A stretch of DNA of 64,000 bases, taken from positions 33,117,725 through 33,181,724 of the forward strand of contig JAQFVV010000002.1 in NCBI GenBank assembly GCA_028023455.1, written 5' to 3'. Source of the DNA: Epiperipatus broadwayi (taxonomy: Eukaryota; Onychophora; Udeonychophora; Euonychophora; Peripatidae). Shown piece by piece: positions 59,632 to 64,000 of this stretch. The position numbers and the translations under genes are program-made. The notes below the pieces were generated by a model. It searched no databases, was not told the origin of the DNA, and saw only the letters and a program-made list of their open reading frames with translations. The first letter of the stretch is position 1. Each line of letters begins with the position of its first letter.

Positions 59632-59688
59632 TCCAATATCCCCAGACTAGTTTCTGGCTTGTGGCCTTCATCAGTGAGGAGCCTTGGA
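59632..59688 (-). ncRNA. Type I hammerhead ribozyme motif, unit 1
   Basis: On the minus strand, stem I is TCCAA/TTGGA, then an internal loop, then TCCTCA/TGGGGA (one G-U pair). The core is CTGATGA. Stem II is GGC-CACAA-GCC with an A-A pair below it. GAAAC follows, then a minimal stem III (AC-TA-GT) and the cleavage triplet GTC. ACTAGT is palindromic, so two monomers could pair in a double-hammerhead form. The core residues are all present; activity is not tested. Confidence 0.75.
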
Positions 59689-60096
59689 TCTGAGAGCACT
59701 GCACCTAGATCTTAGGATCTAATGCAACCCTCCAGCACCCACCTTTTAACTCTATTTAACTACAAAACTATGAGAATGAAATTGAAAACACTATTAATAT
59801 TTTCAATCCAAGCTCAATAGCTTATATAGTCATATGGGTCTGAACTCAATTCAGTACCCATACATTTTGGTGTCTTTGGCTCTTTAACAACCATAGCCAC
59901 CACTATCCTATTAGGCAGGATTGGTGTTAAATCACTAAACATCACATGATCACTATCTCATACTAGCACAATAATTGTTATAAACAATTCAAAATACAGC
60001 AAAACTCTCCATATAGTAGTGCCATCTTGTGCTAACAAGAGCAATCAATGGATGCCAGAAGGCTTGTGCATAAAATCCCTATCTAGTGCCTACTCA

Positions 60097-60153
60097 TCCA
60101 ATATCCCCAGACTAGTTTCTGGCTTGTGGCCTTCATCAGTGAGGAGCCTTGGA
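60097..60153 (-). ncRNA. Type I hammerhead ribozyme motif, unit 2
   Basis: Same sequence as the motif 465 bases to the left, with CTGATGA, GAAAC and GTC intact. Transcription across both units on the minus strand would give two cleavage sites one unit apart and hence a 465-nt monomer. Confidence 0.75.
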
Positions 60154-60908
60154 TCTGAGAGCACTGCACCTAGATCTTAGGATCTAATGCAACCCTCCAG
60201 CACCCACCTTTTAACTCTATTTAACTACAAAACTATGAGAATGAAATTGAAAACACTATTAATATTTTCAATCCAAGCTCAATAGCTTATATAGTCATAT
60301 GGGTCTGAACTCAATTCAGTACCCATACATTTTGGTGTCTTTGGCTCTTTAACAACCATAGCCACCACTATCCTATTAGGCAGGATTGGTGTTAAATCAC
60401 TAAACATCACATGATCACTATCTCATACTAGCACAATAATTGTTATAAACAATTCAAAATACAGCAAAACTCTCCATATAGTAGTGCCATCTTGTGCTAA
60501 CAAGAGCAATCAATGGATGCCAGAAGGCTTGTGCATAAAATCCCTATCTAGTGCCTATCTTGTTAGCACAAGATGGCACTACTATATGGAGAGTTTTGCT
60601 GTATTTTGAATTGTTTATAACAATTATTGTGCTAGTATGAGATAGTGATCATGTGATGTTTAGTGGTTTAACACCAATCCTGCCTAATAGGATAGTGGTG
60701 GCTATGGTTGTTAAAGAGCCAAAGACACCAAAATGTATGGGTACTGAATTGAGTTCAGACCCATATGACTATATAAGCTATTGAGCTTGGGTTGAAAATA
60801 TTAATAGTGTTTTCAATTTCATTCTCATAGTTTTGTAGTTAAATAGAGTTAAAAGGTGGGTGCTGGAGGGTTGCATTAGACCTAAGATCTAGGTGCAGGG
60901 CTCTCAGA

Positions 60909-60963
60909 TCCAAGGCTCCTCACTGATGAGGCCACAAGCCAGAAATAGTCTGGGGATATTGGA
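60909..60963 (+). ncRNA. Hammerhead motif in the first inverted unit, mildly mutated
   Basis: CTGATGA is followed directly by GGC-CACAA-GCC (one A lost) and then GAAAT and AGTC. The C-to-T change after GAAA disturbs the short stem III. Stem I is as in the direct units. Confidence 0.6.
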
Positions 60964-61365
60964 TGAGTAGGCACTAGATAGGATTTTATGCACAAGCCTT
61001 CTGGCATCCATTGATTGCTCTTGTTAGCACAAGATGGCACTACTATATGGAGAGTTTTGCTGTATTTTGAATTGTTTATAACAATTATTGTGCTAGTATG
61101 GATAGTGATCATGTGATGTTTAGTGGTTTAACCCAATCCTGCCTAATAGGATAGTGTGGCTATGGTTGTTAAAGAGCCAAGACTACCAAAATGTATGGGT
61201 ACTGAATTGAGTTCAGACCATATGACTATATAAGCTATTGAGCTTAGATTGAAAATATTTTTTGTGTTTTCAATTCATTCTCATAGTTTTGTAGTTAAGT
61301 AGAGTTAAAAGGTGGTTGCTAGAGGGTTGCATTAGATCCTAAGATCTAGGTGCAGTGCTCTCAGA

Positions 61366-61416
61366 TCCAAGGCTCCTCACTGAGGCCAAGCCAGAAACTA
61401 GTCTGGGGATATTGGA
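61366..61416 (+). ncRNA. Hammerhead motif in the second inverted unit, broken
   Basis: Small deletions reduce the core to CTGAGGCCAAGCC, removing the conserved ATGA. GAAAC, TAGTC and stem I remain. It should be inactive. Confidence 0.55.
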
Positions 61417-61590
61417 TGAGTAGGCACTAGATAGGGATTTTATGCACAAGCCTTCTGGCATCCATTGATTGCTCTTGTTAGCACAAGATGGCACTACTAT
61501 ATGGAGAGTTTTGCTGTATTTTGAATTGTTTATAACAATTATTGTGCTAGTATGAGATAGTGATCATGTGATGTTTAGGGAAATTAAGAG

Positions 61591-63937
61591 GTAAGACATT
61601 TTAATATTATCTTATAGTAAGCAAAACTCAATGAGAGATTTTTTTTCATTTATTATTAATTAAGCTTACTTTTGTATTGCTTTTATAAATCAATGATTTA
61701 TAACCATTGATTTATCTGGACAACAGAGATTTTTTTGTTGTTGTTGTTGTTATGTTTGTATACATATTTTAAATTAGCCAGCTAAAATCGAAATCACATA
61801 TACATATTATAATTTTACAGATTCGTTGTTATAAATAGTTAGTCAAGTACATGAGCTTCTACCATTGGGTTTAGGGCAAGGGTTTTATTTTTATTAATAT
61901 CATTATAGATATCGATATGGTAGAATTTCATCCTGACAAAATAAATTACATGTATCAGATTTAAGTGTTATTCATATTTTTTTTTTTTTAATCAATAAAA
62001 TGTTTATATAATTCGTTATTTTAATCTGGTCTCTAACTCATCATTATTTCAATATCCACCATCAGCTTTATAGTTCTTCATTATTTACATACCCGTTATA
62101 AAGATTATTATCTTATTTAGTTTTACACCTATTAATATTATTACTATGATAGAGGAAATACATATACATATTTAAGTCATTTATTATAACTTTTTGTACA
62201 TATACATTTATACTGCACATACATATATATTTTTATATATCTTATGCTTAATTGATTTTTGGTAATTAATTATCACCTATATAGAGGTGCAATAACTACT
62301 GTTAGTGTGATCTCCTTCCCTGATAAGAGAGCTCAGATAATTACTTCCTGAGTTTGAATACTGTGGTATAACGCGGCTAGAAAGGGGTGAGAATTGGATG
62401 AACTGACCCAAATTGTATCTAAGTTAATAAAAATAGGTAGAGCTAATCTATTGGAAGTAGGTACAATCATAGGTTAGGTATTTCATTGCGTAATCACTTG
62501 CATCCTATCCAAAGACCCAAAGTCCAACCATAGTAAGATGCGCTCCCCCTATCTCTTATGGAATCCACCAGCTCGTTATATATATATTACTTCGAATATA
62601 AGACACCCCCAAATTTAAGATGCATATATGTACTTAAATAGGAAACTAATGTAAATACAATAAACTTGCCTAGTTTATTGCGAATCTTCTTCAAATATAT
62701 AGTACTTTCACTTTCAGAACTTGAAATCTCATCTTCACTACTTCATCAGGGCGCATCATCTTCGGGCCATTTAAATTGTAGCCGAACATTATAATTTCTT
62801 TGTCAATTTGCTTTCGTGTAAAAGTACATTTTTCTATTAAAACCTGAATCATTCTTCTAAAATAATTAATATTTTTACAAATATTTTCTGAAAACAATAA
62901 ATGTGTAAAGAAGATTCTATAACGTACGTTTTCACTTTAAAAATCAAAAGGAAGCTATTGGAACTATCAAAATTTCGACAGGTGCTCTCTCATGTACAGA
63001 ACAACAATTAAAGGGGTAAACCGCTGGCCTATATGTTGGCCTTTATTTAGGTATTTGAAGTATAACATTTATAAAATAATTGACTTTGGATAATATATAG
63101 TTCATAGTACTCTGAAAGGGATGCTTGAAGTGCATTCTATCCGATTTGAAACTACAAAACCTAGAAGAAAAAGTCTTGGAAGCAATGAATGGATTTTTCC
63201 TCATTAATGAATGTTATCTTCACCTTATCCTAGAATCATCTACTGGAAGATTGAGTAGTCAATAAACACCAGATGTTATAGTGCTATGCAATTCCCATCT
63301 CCAGAATGGTTTCTGCTTGAGGACTAGGATTCAAAATTGGATCTAATGCATTTATGCATCTAGTTAGATGTGTAAGTGTATTAGTTTTCAATAATGAAGG
63401 CAGAGAAGACCAAAGCCAAATCAGAAAATGGAGATTTTACAGCATTGTACCATTTGATGTCCATTGATTAACCCAGAAAGTGAGAGTGACGTGCAGTGTG
63501 GTTATTGGTATTAGTAAAAACCATACAAATTGTATGTACAATTAAATCTTTACTTACAAAAATCATGCATTAAACATGGCATTCCGATATCTTTTCTAGT
63601 TTCATGATTTCTTTAAAACTGATTTATTTCAATCTTCCATTTGCACAAAGTTTTGCTTACTTATTAGCTTCGCCTGTAACATTTCTTTGATTACGTTGAA
63701 GCTAACCAGCTCAGCGGTTAAACTTTTGATTGCAAATTGTAAAAATTCTGAAAGTATGTTATAGTATTTTTTAAGATAATTAAAAAATATTCGAAAATCT
63801 CTATAAATCTAATTTAGTGGAAAAAAAATTTAAAAAAATATCAGTATTTTGTAAAAGACAAAATCTGCGACTGTTTTTGAAAAATATAAATTTATAATAA
63901 ACTTCATAAGGCGACTGTTTGTTAAATAGTTGTGATT
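61591..63937. other. Intergenic or intronic DNA, nothing firm
   Basis: A minus-strand frame at 62897-62691 (about 68 residues) lies near CGAATATAAGACACCCC, a string often seen at ends of small DNA transposons, so it may be a transposase scrap. No family was recognised. Confidence 0.35.
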
Positions 63938-64000
63938 CAAGAATTCAAGGCTTTCATCATCAGTGAGCATTATCACCTTTGATCTGAGAAGCAGCCCACA
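63938..64000 (-). repeat. Edge fragment of the hammerhead-bearing repeat family
   Basis: On the minus strand it reads CTCAGATCAAAGG, then CTCACTGATGATGAAAGCC, resembling the stem I, core and stem II region of the 59.6-kb unit. Homology fades beyond GCC and the window ends here. Confidence 0.4.

Larger units (their letters stand above)
59523..61577. mobile_element. Tandem-plus-inverted array of a ~465-bp hammerhead-ribozyme unit, bounded by a 13-bp direct repeat
   Basis: Units 59523-59987 and 59988-60452 are head-to-tail direct copies with a period of exactly 465 bases and appear identical by eye. A partial third copy runs to 60557. The orientation then flips: 60558-61018, 61019-61472 and a partial 61473-61577 are inverted copies with small deletions. 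The sequence GGGAAATTAAGAG occurs immediately on both sides (59510-59522 and 61578-61590), as expected for a target-site duplication of the whole structure. Each full unit has one hammerhead motif. Unit order, lack of a protein frame and the ribozyme resemble retrozymes or non-autonomous PLE-mobilised repeats. Confidence 0.85.

Noticed and set aside
62691-62897. 68-residue minus-strand frame as a gene
   Set aside because: Short, isolated, no splice context and no recognised family; at best transposon debris.

Overview
The window is strongly AT-rich, intron- and repeat-dominated animal nuclear DNA. No operons, rRNA or canonical tRNA genes are visible. The one fully recognisable protein gene is a three-exon sphingolipid delta(4)-desaturase. 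The rest is transposon remnants: Penelope-like elements (PLEs) with GIY-YIG endonucleases, LINEs ending in (GAT)n, Ty3/gypsy-like LTR pieces, and many short repeats with hammerhead-ribozyme-like cores. This fits a large-genome lophotrochozoan, most likely a cephalopod mollusc such as Octopus. That species call is inference from repeat style and protein similarity, not proven.

Layout. 1-6.6 kb: AT-rich intergenic DNA with a possible solo LTR, a sequencing-adapter-like string (1981-2006) and a perfect 46-bp tandem duplication. 6.6-12.2 kb: microsatellites, a short interspersed element (SINE), a terminal-inverted-repeat element (about 7.97-9.72 kb) and a hairpin MITE. 12.9-17.3 kb: PLE pieces (GIY-YIG; two inverted reverse-transcriptase copies) and two hammerhead-like repeats, including the best-preserved SINE-borne core (15.88 kb). 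18.5-20.1 kb: inverted-repeat element and a hammerhead-like relic. 20.35-26.9 kb: a degraded minus-strand LTR retrotransposon with two similar LTRs, gag and integrase remnants. 29.98-37.42 kb: the desaturase gene (minus strand), whose introns hold SINEs, LINE scraps and a palindromic hammerhead-like relic. 39.3-40.5 kb: a hammerhead repeat beside a gypsy-type integrase fragment. 40.8-41.7 kb: LINE 3' ends. 50.2-57.5 kb: two phase-compatible exons of an unrecognised plus-strand coiled-coil gene, with a PLE, a hAT scrap and a LINE in the intron. 59.51-61.59 kb: a 2.06-kb head-to-tail and inverted array of a roughly 465-bp hammerhead-bearing unit, bounded by a 13-bp direct repeat.

How it fits together. 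Type I hammerheads with very short stem III are known from PLEs, from the schistosome Sm-alpha SINE-like family and from retrozymes (tandem repeats giving circular RNAs). Here at least three unrelated short repeat families carry such a core, close to several PLE reverse-transcriptase/GIY-YIG fragments. A plausible reading is one PLE-type machinery mobilising several non-autonomous ribozyme-bearing parasites. This is the most interesting content of the window.
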